From positions 16,009,444 through 16,073,443 of the forward strand of contig NC_090703.1 in assembly GCF_040954835.1 (NCBI RefSeq): DNA of 64,000 nt. The letters are read 5' to 3'. The notes under the pieces are model-generated. The model made no database searches, had not been told where the DNA came from, and saw nothing but the letters and a program-made list of their open reading frames with translations. Position 1 is the first letter of the stretch; the number at the start of each line of letters is the position of its first letter. Below are positions 24,621-37,372 of the stretch, in pieces. The DNA is from Lepisosteus oculatus (Eukaryota; Chordata; Actinopteri; Semionotiformes; Lepisosteidae). A program made the translations under genes and the position numbers.

Positions 24621-26133
24621 GTAGGTGACTTTTTTCCTGGGCAGCAGAGAATCGCTAAAAAAATGAGTTTGTGAATTGTTTTGCAATTATCGTTTTCAAA
24701 AGAAGTAATTGTAATTCTGTAGCTAAAACGCATAGTTTAGGCATGCCGCTCCTGCTTCAGCATTACTCGGTACATTGTACGTAGGCCCCACTATCAGCTT
24801 TCCATGTACTCTTAAGAGTTTCTAAACAAATGTTTCGCTTGCATGTGCTGTGGCACGAATGAAAAATAAAATTGTCTTACCCGAAGTGTTTGAAGTATAT
24901 TTTATTTCAGCTACGAACTTGAACCGGTTAAGATATAGTCAGGTCTGAAGGGGCCCCTTGGGCCAGACGGACACCAGAAGTCACTTATAATTTGTCGTTA
25001 ATCCTTGCATTCCAACCTTTTGAACTCGCTTAATACTGTAAAAGAGTCTGCTTAGAAGATCCAGTAATCCAGTTGTGTATTTAAAACTGCGCCATATTGT
25101 TGTGGAAATAATAGATGAGTAGTAAGCATATTAGTCAGTTGGATTGTGGGTAAAATGGGCAGAGCAGTTTTTAATTTCGGTCGTTTTCGCGTAATGGTTT
25201 TTTTTTCGATAAAGTTCAAATAAAGTTTTATGTTTGTTTTTTATATGTAATCGTAGAAAAATCAAATGGCACGATAATGTAAAAGTTTCCGTTGTTCGCC
25301 GACCAAGCGAACTGTCATACCATGTCTGTGTCGGCGCCCGTTTCCCGGACTGCTGTCACCCTGGTCGTTTTTCAGTTTTAAAAGTTTATTTTTCTACAGG
25401 CGATTTTTTTTTGTCTTATTTGTCAAAGAAATGTCGTTACTCTATTAATAGATGATAGGGGTTGGTGTTCTCCATGAGGGATGAGCACTGGTGACGGCGC
25501 TTTGAGGTGTGTACTGTTCTTTACGCCTCCGTTGTGAATTCAGTTGGAAAACCGGATCTCAAAACATATGTACAAAATACGCAGGGCAATGTTTTAGAGT
25601 GTATCAGAAGACGCCTTAATTTAAACAGATTGGTGACTGAGGATTTTTAACTTTAGCTGGCTGAAAGTGTGTATTGAAACGAGGAAAAGTCCGGGCCATC
25701 ATGCCGCTATAAGAACATTTTAGCAGGTTTTCTCTGGCTGCATGTTCTTTGTATGGTAACATCTTTGTTCGTGTTGGTTTCAGTTTTTATTATTAACACC
25801 GGCCGATGCATACGACACTGCTCTTTTTGCAGTCAATAGATGCCCATAAAAAGTTTGATCATTTGTAGAAGTTTTACATATTCTACAAGTGGTGTTGTTA
25901 ACAATCTGTAGAAGAAACGAGATTCTTGTTCAACCTGCCCTGAAACACATTTAAAATTAAAAGTAGAATATCTAGCGGGACTCTTGGAAAGGTATGGGGT
26001 TGTAATTCCAAAGACGAAGTGTATGATCTTGTGACAACGTTAGTTATTATGACCCTTAAAATAATGTTGCATTGGTAATGTTGCATGAAAATCATCCCTG
26101 TTTTGTTTTTATCCTTAAGAAAGTTACAGTATT

Positions 26134-29100
26134 ATGGCCTCTGGAGAACATGATGCTGAAGTTAAGGATTTCCAGCATCTTGAGGAGGCTCTACCCAATG
26201 AACTTCTCAAACAAAAAATGCTATCTTCTGGTAAAAAGAACATGAAGGAGGTAAGAGGTTGGTTTATTGAACCTGAAATAATTCAGAAAAGGATTTAGAG
26301 TAATTCTCATATATTTGAAATGGCTGTCAGACAATGTATTTACATATTTTACTTATACTTTTGAAGACAATGTATGTTTTATAAGTAATTTTTAAAGTGC
26401 AGAGATAGAAGTTATGAGGTTATGCCAGTTTGTTAATTTATTTTTGCAGCTAAATATTTTACTTAATGCAGTTGACTTAAAGGTACAACAGCAGTGTTTC
26501 ACCGGGGATATGAATCCAGGAATATTAATTACAGAACCTTACAACCACTTTGCCCCACTGCTATCCAAGGTTAAGGCCAATAATATTTTTATTTCTATTT
26601 TTCAGGTGGATTTTTTTAAACTGGAAGAAATAAATAAGAAGAGGTAAGTTTATTTTCATGCACCTTTGTGGTTAGAGAATTTCAGTTTTCCAGTATCTTA
26701 ACTTTTAAAAGCCATAATTAGTTTCTGTTGTGTAACTGCTGTCTGACCCCTTCCTTAACAGATCTTCAATTGGTTGCACTGGACAGAACTCCACCAAAGT
26801 CAAAAGGGTGGTATCCAGCAAGAGAAAGACTCGGCTCGTATTTGTAAGCTCCGGCGGACGGCGGAGACAGCCCTCGGCAAGCCGGAGCTGTGATATGGCA
26901 AATAAGGAAAATGAACTGGCTTGTGCAGGCAGCTTGCATGAGAGACTGTACAATGATGATCATTGCGGGTTCCCACTGAACTCTGCAGGATCCACAAGGA
27001 TGGAGGGTGCAGGTTCCAAATACAGTGATTATTTTGCAGAGGTAAGACTGACTGCACTCCTCTTCAGCTCTTTGTAGTTATTCTTGATGCTCAGTAGTGT
27101 GGTATATGCTCATTGATGTATGAAATGTTCATTATCTTTTTTTTAATAACACATAGGCTTGAAATACTGCAGCACTAAGCATTGTGCTTTCTTCTTCCAG
27201 AAGAGACATCAGGTTGCATAAGAAAAAATATTTTTTAGGCTTTTGCAGTTTATTTTGTGATCTGTTTTCACTGTCTATGGGTAGCTTTTTCCTACTTCCC
27301 ACCATTCTTTAGATAAAGTCGTGCCTCCAGTTCTCAGTTACAAATGCACTAACACATAGTTTGAAAGGTTATGTTCTTTGAACCTGCCACCGTAGGACAT
27401 TTCCTTAATCCCCAGATCGTTTCTGATTTCTGGTTTCCAGAGCAGCACTTTTTTTTACCAAGATGCCAGTTGATTTTATCTAGCTTCTGCAACATTGATT
27501 TATAAATTGTCATTACACATTATAAAGTAATTCTGCAAAATTTGCTGTAGTTGTTTGTGACCTGAAAGGTAATTCAGTTTTTTGTATTGAATACAATAGT
27601 GCATGATTTTCCTTGTGAATTGTTTGTTAGAAATGCAAGCAATATATCTGAAAATCAAAACCAGAGACATACATTTTTCTTTTCCAACAGATATCAAAGG
27701 ATCATGATACAATGACACAAGTGCTTTTTGGAAGAAATCTCAGGCTAAACGTAGCTCTCACTCTGTGGCGAAGAAATACTAGTGAATTAGTTGCATATCT
27801 GATCAGGTAACATGAACACCAAATTTGCCAAAGTCTGAAGTGTTTACTTAATAAAAAATGTTTTGTATGCTTTATTTTGTTATTGTAGTTCTTATTGCAA
27901 CAGTGCTTGCCAACTAATTTTTTTAAAGTAGAAAGATCAGTCTAGTATAAATCTGTGAAATAATGAAACTTCAGTATAAATAGAATTGTTTATTACAAAG
28001 TGAATTAATAGATACTGTGCAGTATAACAGTGACAAGTGCAGTTCTACAACCAATGAGATTCCCCTGACTGCAGAGAAATTCAGTATAAGTAAAGATTCT
28101 AAGGTCTTTTCAGCATCTCACTGGTAGGAAGTGCTCTCCAGGTTTCAAGTGATAATGTCACGTTCTGTACCAGGTTCAGTATCAGTGAGCCCTGTTCCAT
28201 AACTAATAGTACTATCATGGATGTCAGGTTTCAAATGCTATAAGATAAGAACAAATATATCTAGGAACATGCACAACTTAAGATAAGTAAGCTAATGATT
28301 AATGTAATTTATTAAACTTAATATTTAAATGCACTATACTACTTTGCAGATACCAACATGGGCTATGCAAATGCATCAACAGTAACAATATATACTATAT
28401 TACTAAACAGAAGTAAAAATTGACTTATCTACAGTTTAATCAGGAGAATCCTGGTATTTTGAGTTTTTGTAATGTCTTTAATAAGTCAAAGGTGAATTAA
28501 TGTACAGATTTATGCAATTTTGCATGTTATACTCCTTTTTGTACTCCATTAATATTGTGAAAAGTTTACAGAAAGCTTTTCTTTTAGAAAGTATCAGGTA
28601 TACAGAAAATTAAAATGAGCCAGCCGTCTTCACAAACTAGGTATGTCTCTCTTGAGTTTTGCATTAAAAAAAAAAAATTAAACTAGTTAATTGGTATTGA
28701 GTGATTTGACCTAGTAACCAATTTAATCTGTACCAAATATTGTTTGAAAATCTTTTAATTTCTTTTGTCCTTTAGAATTCAAGATACGGGTGTACTTGTT
28801 GATTGCTTACCTGTAATTACAAAAAGGTGAGTTTTTAAATATAATAAATTAACATCAGATTTTCTAAAGTCAATTTCTTTACTTTAACCGAATGTTTCTT
28901 TTTTCCTATCTTAGCCTTCAAGATGAGAAATCAAGTATATCACTTGGCTGTTGTGTGGACCTCCTACCACTAGTAAAAAATGTACTTAAAAGTAAATATG
29001 AAGAGTAAGTATCCTGTAGTACGTGCACTGTCTACTCAGTTGTACACACTTTTCATTCTCGTAGAGCCAAGTTCCAGTGATGATTTAAGGTTCCACATAG

Positions 29101-31872
29101 GGACTAGTGTGGAGCAGGAGTCAGGATTGTAGAACATTCATGGGTTCAAGAACCCAGGTGCATATTGCTTGGAGTAAGTAGAATAAAGTGCCTTGTACAA
29201 GAACACAATGGTAGTATTAGACTTGAAACTCTACATTGCATCAGTCTTTTCTGGCACTAGAAAATTATTAGTTCATGTGCCTAGTGCAAATACTGTTGTT
29301 TTATGTGCGAGTAAGTTAATTATATTGCTGTAGTTATACAAGCTTTATAAATAGAAATTACCACTGCTCAGGCTTAACATGCATCCTATTTTATCTTCAG
29401 TATATTTCATGTTAAAGCAATCAGGACAATACCCATGCCTAGGAAACACTTAGGTTTGTGAATGACTTAAGGCATAAATGTGGTTTACTATTGAATTTAA
29501 AATATTTATCTTGTCTTGAGTGATATTAGTTATCTGCTACACACTGTGGATCAATGCTTACGTTTGCTGTTCAGTTTACTATCTTGTTTTTCACAGTTAA
29601 AAGCTTTTCAAAGTTTGTCTTCAAAGCTACAATTACAGTGATATAATTTTGTGAAAGAAATAAAATACTATAAATCTAATTAAACAATATTGTAGGTTTT
29701 GACAGAAATTTGCAAATACCGTAGATGTATCAAGGTTTGACCAACGGTTGGTCTTTCAACAGTGTTTGTTATTTAAATGTTGTTTTAATGACTACTAGTG
29801 CCAGAAACACAATCCTCAAATTACTTAAGGACCCAGAAAACCTGCCATGTACTTTATGTAGGTGGAGCATTGTGTTAGATTTATTTAAATATAAATCAAA
29901 TACCATCTTGAAAGGTACACATTGACAGAGATGGACCTGGCATTTTAAGGTTACCATGAATCAGTGAAGATCAAGCTCTGTTAATGAGCAAAACCAGTAT
30001 CAGTGCAACATCTTAGTGTGCACATACAGTACTGCTGCTCCATGATGCTTTAGCTTATTTGTATCACTTATTGAACACATGTAACTATGTAATTTATGTA
30101 ATAGGTTTTCACTGTCCTTTTTAATGGAGCAGGTCCTGTTTAATACTAATATGTATTGAGTCTAGTGAGTCATTTCTTTGTTCCCTACACAAAGATTTTC
30201 TGTAATGTGTTCTTTGTTTTTAGTTACATAAGATCACAATTAAGTTATAAATGTCTTCTATCAAATTGATTCAAACTCGCCTTAAGGGGTGACGTCCTAA
30301 TTGAGCCAGATTGAAAACAGCATGTTGAATTCTGGTAGGAGTGTTAAACAGGCACTCACATCAGTGAAACTCAAATAAACATTTTTAAATTTGGCATTGT
30401 TTCAGTTTTGGTAAACAGGAGATTACTGACCCTTAGGCTGTTTAGTTTTAAAGTGATAGGTCTGTTAGTCAAATCAAGAGCATGATTCTTTAAAAATTGT
30501 ATTGTCCTTCAGACACAGTTAATTGGAAGAACTGTTCTGCCAAATATCATTTAGTGTCTGTAGCTGTTGTCAGAGCAACAATTTCTAGATTTCTGCACTG
30601 ACGTGCTTCCTTTGGAAAACCTGTCAAGCTGTGCATTTATAAACACTGAATTAAGATCAAGATGTAATAGTGAATTTTATTTCAACTGAATAAACATCTT
30701 GCATTATGTATTTCAGATACCTGATAGTTGGTTTACTCTGGGTTCAGTCTGTTATTAAAAAATGGTGGCCAGAACTATCTGCAAATGGCAGAAATGCTCG
30801 GGATAGCCATTCTGAGGATAGGTAAGGTTGTGCTGTATTTTTCTTGAGGTTTTAAAATCCCGACTTCTGTTTCACACATTTTATATCACCCTCCACTTAA
30901 TTCTAATTCAACCTGTTCTTGGTTTCTGTTTAGTTTAATTGTAGGTTTTCAATAAGGGGAAAACTGAAAATAAGAAAAAGCACAGTTTAGACAATGTAAG
31001 AAAAAGGTTACAAGCTTTTTAGGCATTGTACATTAGTTTTGTTACATCATGGAGTTTGTAGCCATGAGCCAAGACATTTGGTAATTCCATGAACTGGGTT
31101 GAACAAAAATGTAAAGATTCTAAAGAGTTGTACTGATGAGTGTGGTGTATAACATATTCAAAGAACTCTTAAACACTTAAAAAATCTGTACATGAGTGTA
31201 GTCTTCCAAAGTAAAAACTGCCACTCTTTAGACGGTGTCTCTAACACAGTAATAAAAAGGAATGTTGAAAGGTTTTGTAAAGTCTTATCCACAGTTTAAA
31301 TAACATTGTTTCTCCCTTAGGAATATTGGAATTATGAAGCAGCAGTTACGTGAACTGTGGGAGGAGGGAAAACATTTATGTTGTGTTCCAGGAAATACAG
31401 GTGACATAGCAAAGGTATATGCAGACATAAAAAACATCTTATAAAATTATAAATATTCTATTACTCACTAGATATTATTGTTACAGTTTTACCCATTCTG
31501 TTGAAAACTGCTCTTTGGCTATTTTTATAAGGATGCCTCATTGAGTTCCAGATTGCAGTAGAGATGTTAAACATTCTAGTGTGTTAATTTGTATTTAGCC
31601 TCTGGAAGCAGTGTACTTGTGGATGTATTTGTGAAAATAATAAATTTTGGATTGTGATTAAACACTACTGAACTGCTGTATGTATCAAAACACTCAAGAA
31701 ATCTTTTGTATTAATGTCCACATTGCTTTATTACATGACTTTTAAGGATTAGTTAATTGTGGCTTTAACATTAAAAATGTACAATTATAAAATTAGCTAC
31801 TGTGATTATTTTTTAAACGTTTTTTTCTTTGTTTTCCAGACTGTGGAATCCTATTTATCACAGCTGCGGTGA
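26134..31872 (+). CDS. KATNBL1: katanin p80 subunit B-like 1 (KATNBL1)
   Basis: Nine coding exons: 26134-26250, 26606-26643, 26762-27041, 27691-27806, 28776-28826, 28915-29004, 30717-30821, 31321-31414 and 31840-31872. All have GT-AG borders and the phases close, giving 307 residues against 304 in human. The N-terminal third is basic and disordered ([16 protein letters not shown]) and carries the conserved [12 protein letters not shown], with a KEN triplet at about residues 100-102. From about residue 150 to the end is the con80-like domain shared with katanin p80: [27 protein letters not shown] and a tryptophan-rich KKWWPEL. This domain binds the katanin p60 ATPases and modulates microtubule severing; the human protein is reported in nucleus and spindle poles. 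The start follows an acceptor-like TTAAG/TTACAG a few bases upstream. A poly(A) signal lies at 32258. Confidence 0.96.
29090..29270. repeat. possible degraded SINE in KATNBL1 intron 6
   Basis: GGGTTCAAGAACCC-like sequence and AAAGTGCCTTGTACAAG recall the tRNA-derived SINEs elsewhere in this window. The match is weak and orientation is uncertain. Confidence 0.25.
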
Positions 31873-32257
31873 TCTCTAAATGTAGCACATAGGGAAAATA
31901 ACCACTCCTTGCACTTGTTGCAGTTCTCTAAAGCTGCTTTTCAACTCCACAGTGGACTCTTGAGACTCCACATTGAAATAGTGTGGCTCCTGAAAGCATA
32001 GCAACACTGGGATTGAAGCTGAACCAAGAACTACACTTATACTCCCATTGAGGAAAAAAAACAGTAAAAAAGCCTTCCATTAATTGCAAATGACTGCTTC
32101 ATATTGAAGTGGAAATTTTGCTTAAGGGCACATTTGACTCCATGAGATGAAAGACACTGAATTGATGTTGAAATCCAAGCTGTTAAATGAAGTGCCAAGC
32201 TATTTTCAGCACAGCATTGTTTTGCCATATTATGTGCATTTGTATATAGATGAATGT

Positions 32258-32263
32258 AATAAA
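32258..32263 (+). terminator. KATNBL1 poly(A) signal
   Basis: Canonical AATAAA 386 bases after the KATNBL1 stop codon. Nearby later copies could be alternative sites. Confidence 0.6.
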
Positions 32264-33999
32264 TGTACTTAAGTTACAAAATCCTGCAGTGAAGAGCTTG
32301 AAACTATATCAAAGCATCTTTAAATTATTAGAACATTTGCCTGTTTGTGGAAAAAAAACATACTTGACTATGTACATAGTACTGTTCTTTTAATCAACAA
32401 TTAAATAAATTTGCAAAGAATATGATGTGATATAAAAATGTTCAATCAGTAACTAAAAGTGGGGGGAAATTACAAGTATCACTACTGTCAGTCTCACATA
32501 TATGGAATGTCAAAATAAAATATTTGTTCCGTTACACGTGGATGACATTTAACAATTGTATCATGTCAGAGGTTGGGACACAACAGTCCAACCCTTAGCT
32601 GTGACAGCATGTATAACTGTTTTTAAGAAGAAAAGGTGGTGCTACCTAACGACACTATAAGAGTTGTAGTGCTTTTTAAAAATCACATTGCTGCATGTTT
32701 CTCAGTACACAATCTTTATATTTCTTCAAGGAAACAATCTGTAAGCTGTGTGGTCCCTTTAAAAGCCATGCTTAACCAAATTCATTTTGACAACCCTCTG
32801 CTTCCCGACGAGGGGGGTGGGTGTTGAGATAGAAGAAAGTGTCAGTAAAGTTTGTTGCAAAAGTAATCCTGTGGTCTTAATTTTATAGTCTTAATGCATT
32901 ATGTAATAGCAGATCCACATTTGTTGCACTTGTAAAAATACTAACCAGCAATACGTTTTATAAGTATTTGCTTTTTTAAAACAGTAGAAAAAAAGTGTGA
33001 TTTAGAGGTGTGCAAAAAGTCTTATTTCATTTAGGTTACATCTGTGCCTGACATGATGTAATGATTTAAAAAAAGTTTTTTATAAGTTCAAATAAAGATT
33101 ATTATGAATAAAAGTGTTGTACAGGAATGAGTAATTTTGGTTTTTGCTGAAGGGGAATGTTCACTGACCATAAATACTGTATATCCGTTCTGTATGATGA
33201 CTTGAACACAGAAATGGTGTGGATCTACACTTTCAAGTTCAGACAGAATTTCCAACCGTTAATGGTTTTTATGTACAGTATTAAGTTAAACCTTCCTCTT
33301 ACACTTTTGCTTTAGTGGAAGACGCACCACCTTGACTGATGTGTGTAGGTGGTAGACAATTTATGTACAGCTACATTTTGCATAGTAAAGCTTTAGGTTT
33401 ATGAGAAACCAATAAATATATTGGCTAAGGAAACTGCCATATTTACAGTATTACCTGTACTTGTTCACTAGAAGAAATGGATAAATAATACCAACTGAGT
33501 TTTGTAATGCCTTTTTGATGTTATAGACGTTTTTTTTGTATTTCTGTGACTATCAAATGACTACTGTAAGTTAAGTTGACGTTTTTATTCGTAGTCTTTT
33601 GATAAGTATTATTTTCTTACTTGGCAGCCTAGAAGCAAATCTACTATGCATCTGAACAAGGTCCGTGAAACTTGAAAGTTTGAAATAGTCCATGTGATCT
33701 CGTTGAACTTCTGCAGTAATGGCAACAACGTCTTGACGAAAAATGTGTTTCAACTACGTGTAAATAAGATAGTTCTCGTACTAGTTTTGTTTAGCTTTTA
33801 AATCTTTACATTATAAACGATTAACCATTTTGAGAATATAGGGCCGTGGAGCTTAATAAAATATAAAGATTTTCGGTTTGTCTGAGAACTACACTATATA
33901 ATAATTTTATTTTTGTGGCTTTGAGTTGCGTTTCCTGTTTCACTTAGTAGTTTTACAAAGATTGTGTAATTCTTCTTTTCTGTTCCTAAGTACGCATGT

Positions 34000-34232
34000 A
34001 ACCGGCTCTGTATTTCCGAATCGTTTTGTTTTTTCACGTTGGTTTTCAATAAAGTTTTGTCGTACGGTACGTGCGTCCCTTTTAAAAAGAGAGGAAGGAC
34101 TGCCATTAATGATGTAAATGTAGCGTAGTATATACATATCTATCAGTCATTACTAGGAATTCATAGTTTTTAAGGTAGTGTTATTGTGCGTATTTTAGCT
34201 GAATTAAGAGAATCAGCTTTCTGAGTTTCATC
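34000..34232 (+). promoter_or_regulatory. EMC7 promoter region
   Basis: CpG frequency rises here (CGAATCG, CGTACGGTACGTGCG) and continues through the GC-rich first exon. Transcription start not defined. Confidence 0.4.
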
Positions 34233-37200
34233 ATGCTGCTGCGTTGTAGAGACTCGCTGGTATGGCTTTTTTTCCAGGCTCTTGTCTCGGTGTCCTGGAG
34301 CTTCAGTGAGCCGGAGCCTGGGCCTGGAGCTGCCGGTGCTGTAGCGAACGGAGATCGGTTCAAGATTGAAGGCCGTGCTGTAGTGCCAGGAGTAAAAACA
34401 CAGGACTGGATCTCCACTGCTCGTGTGCTTGTCGAGGGAGAAGAACACGTTGGCTTTTTGAAGTGAGTCAATTCGTCTGGTTCTTCATCGATTTCATGTT
34501 TTTATTAATCGAACCTGCTACTGTGATGATTAGTGTAAAGGGCGAATTTATGTATAGATGCATTTTTCCACTAATTCACTTTAAGTGCTGTGTTTTGTTT
34601 TGTTTATTTTATTGCACTCTTTCTTTCTGTCTCTGAACATAGTAAAATAGTGTACCTTTAATATGATTACTTCTATTTTAAAAAATGCATTTATTTGATA
34701 GTAGTACCAGTTAAGTTTAGTTTACTTAGTATCAGTGTTTTCATAAAACAAATGTGGTAGAATTCATTGCTGTAGGACACTTAGGTGCAGAACCAAACAT
34801 GTCAAGGTTATGAAGTGCATCTTACTTCATAATACCTATTTGAACTCAATTTTAAGCAATAAGCGACATAATGAATTACTATTTGTTGATTATACTATAC
34901 TTCAATTATTAATAGTTATATATGTGGTGTGTTGTATTGCAGCTAGCTTAACTTTGTTTACATTTTTTCTCGCTCTAGAATTGATGGAAGTTTCGCTGTG
35001 AATGATGTTCCTTCAGGATCCTATGTAGTCGAGATCATTTCACCATCATACAGATTTGATCCAGTTCGAGTGGACATTACATCCAAAGGCAAAATGAGGT
35101 AATGGTGAACCAAAAATGTCAGCTCCCCATTGAATAAGCCAAAATTATTTGAAGAAGCTCCAAAAATCATTCCAGTGTATACCCTTCATGTTGTTTCAGT
35201 ATGGCAGAATATTTTTATATAAACCTTTCAGTTTTTAATTTATCTTGGAATAAAGAGTGTCAGGTAAAAAAAAATGTGTAGTTGTCATTTGCTGTTAATT
35301 GCCATGCATCGACTTACCTCCTAACCTTGCACTGAATCGACTTGCAATTATTTTTAGTGATTTTTTTTTTCAGTAACTTTAGATACTCTGATTGTTTGAC
35401 ATGCAATCTGATCAACTGAGGTTACCACCGCATAAAGTGTTATAAAATTGACCATACCCTTTACTTCAATCCCTTTGGGTTTAAGGTGTTAGAAGTATAA
35501 AGTAAGTTTATTTTTCTCAATGTGGGTGATTCAGAGCTAGTATTTTTTTCTTTTACTTAAGAAAACCTTTTTAAATTTAAAAAAAGAACTAGCAACTAGA
35601 GAATTTGTTTTTTATCTTTAATTACTTATATAATCAATTCAATAGTAGCAGTAATTCTACAGCTTTCAGTGAAAGATATGTGAAGGGGGCCTGTAACTTA
35701 GCCTTTCTGAATTCCAGGGCTAGAGTGGTAAACTTCATAAAGACATCTGAAGTACTGCGTCTGCCATACCCTCTTCAAATGAAATCTACTGGCCCACACT
35801 CTTATTTTATGAAGCGGGAGACCTGGGGATGGACAGATTTCCTCATGAATCCAATGGTATATTTCTTTCCAAAGTACAAGTAGCTTAAATGTTTTGAAGT
35901 TGAGCAGCAGTAGCTCAATGATCCCTTTAAAACAAAGGATTAGTTAGAAGATTGTAATTTGGACATCAAAAATAACTTGCATACTTCTTAGAAACCTATC
36001 TTTTCAAATCTTGCTCTTAATGCAAGATTGTAAATTTAAGAATAATGCAAATCAAATGCCACTGATTTATTTTTAATAATTACATTGTACATTTAAATTG
36101 CTAGCATGTTGCTGAATCTTCAACTGTAGATTGCCAGGATTTAGTGTGTAAGCATTCATTTGACATTAATTAATTGACAGTAATTGTTAGTGGTTCATAG
36201 AAACAAATAACTGATCTGATTGGTGTTTCTGAGACCTGCTTTTTGATTTGCCACAATGCTTTTTTTTATTTGTTGGTCTCTTCCAGGTCATGATGATGGT
36301 TCTTCCTTTGTTGATTATCGTCTTGCTGCCGAAGGTTGTGAATACTAATGATCCAGAGATGAGACGGGTGAGTTCAGCTTCTGTTCGCATTCGATTTTTG
36401 TGTGCCATCCCTTCTAATATAATCTACTTTTTTCCAAATACTTTATTTGAAAAGACAGCAAAGCCTTCTTTTTGTTAACTACAGCTTGTCTTCACTTTAA
36501 ATGTTCAACTTGTTTTTGACAAATGCAAGCCTGTCAAAAACAGTTTTCCAGGTTATAGAATGTGATTCCTAGTCGGATACTAAAGTAACAGTTAAAACTT
36601 GTATGAGATCAGGTTTTCTAGTGTCACTTAAGCTCCAACGTGGGCTTTAAGCAAAAGCTATGTGGTCATAGCTTAAATAAGCTATTTGTGGAATATCATG
36701 CAGATTTTATGCACTCAGATGAATGCATATCGAAATTTGTAAACTTTAAACAGTGTATTTACAGTATTTCTACAGTATTTGTCTCTTCGGTTTGATGTGC
36801 TAGCTAGACAATGTCCAGAGTATGGAAGAATAACTAACATAAGCAAGTGGTTCTGAGAAGTCAGACAAAATAGAATTTTTAGAAGGTATTAATGTCAGTA
36901 GGCTTTTTAATGTTACACTATTAAACATGTTTTGCTTTTGACACTTAAGATAGTTTTCTGTAATGACAAGTGAGTCAGAGTGATATCATTTTCACTGTGA
37001 TTCCATGGTTTTATTGAGACAGATCAAGAATTGGAAAGTGCACCTTTATTAAATGTGCATTAGCTTATCTTTTCTCGAGCCCTCTTCCTCTTTATACTTC
37101 ATTTTAGAAAAACTCTCATTTTTAATCAAAACAAGTCAGACGAGCACACTCTTTTAAGAAGCTTCGCTTGCCTCTATGTTGTGTGAAATCTAAAACGCCA

Positions 37201-37372
37201 ATCGATCTGTGTTAAATTTCAGGAGATGGAGCAGTCCATGAATATGCTCAACCCCAATCACGAGCTGCCAGATGTATCTGAATTCATGACAAAACTGTTT
37301 TCTTCCAAAACGTCTGGCAAATCTGGGAGCAGCAGTAAGAGTGGGAAGAGTGGTCCTGTAAAGAGGAGGTAG
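34233..37372 (+). CDS. EMC7: ER membrane protein complex subunit 7
   Basis: Five coding exons: 34233-34462, 34979-35098, 35718-35856, 36287-36367 and 37223-37372, with intact GT-AG borders and closing phases. They encode 239 residues against 242 in human. A signal peptide at residues 1-26 is followed by the lumenal beta-sandwich domain: [29 protein letters not shown], then [20 protein letters not shown] and [11 protein letters not shown]. One membrane helix starts at about residue 164 ([18 protein letters not shown]). The cytosolic tail has [16 protein letters not shown] and ends in a Ser/Gly/Lys-rich stretch with KRR. The protein is a subunit of the EMC insertase, which places tail-anchored and multipass proteins in the ER membrane. 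KATNBL1, same strand, lies 2.4 kb upstream. The ATG is the first in frame and opens the signal peptide. Confidence 0.97.

Larger units (their letters stand above)
31873..34232. other. KATNBL1 3' UTR and KATNBL1-EMC7 intergenic region
   Basis: The 3' UTR runs to an AATAAA at 32258-32263, with further A-rich candidates near 32402 and 32512. After that the sequence is AT-rich and without coding similarity until CpG-containing DNA appears at about 34000, just before EMC7. Confidence 0.6.
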
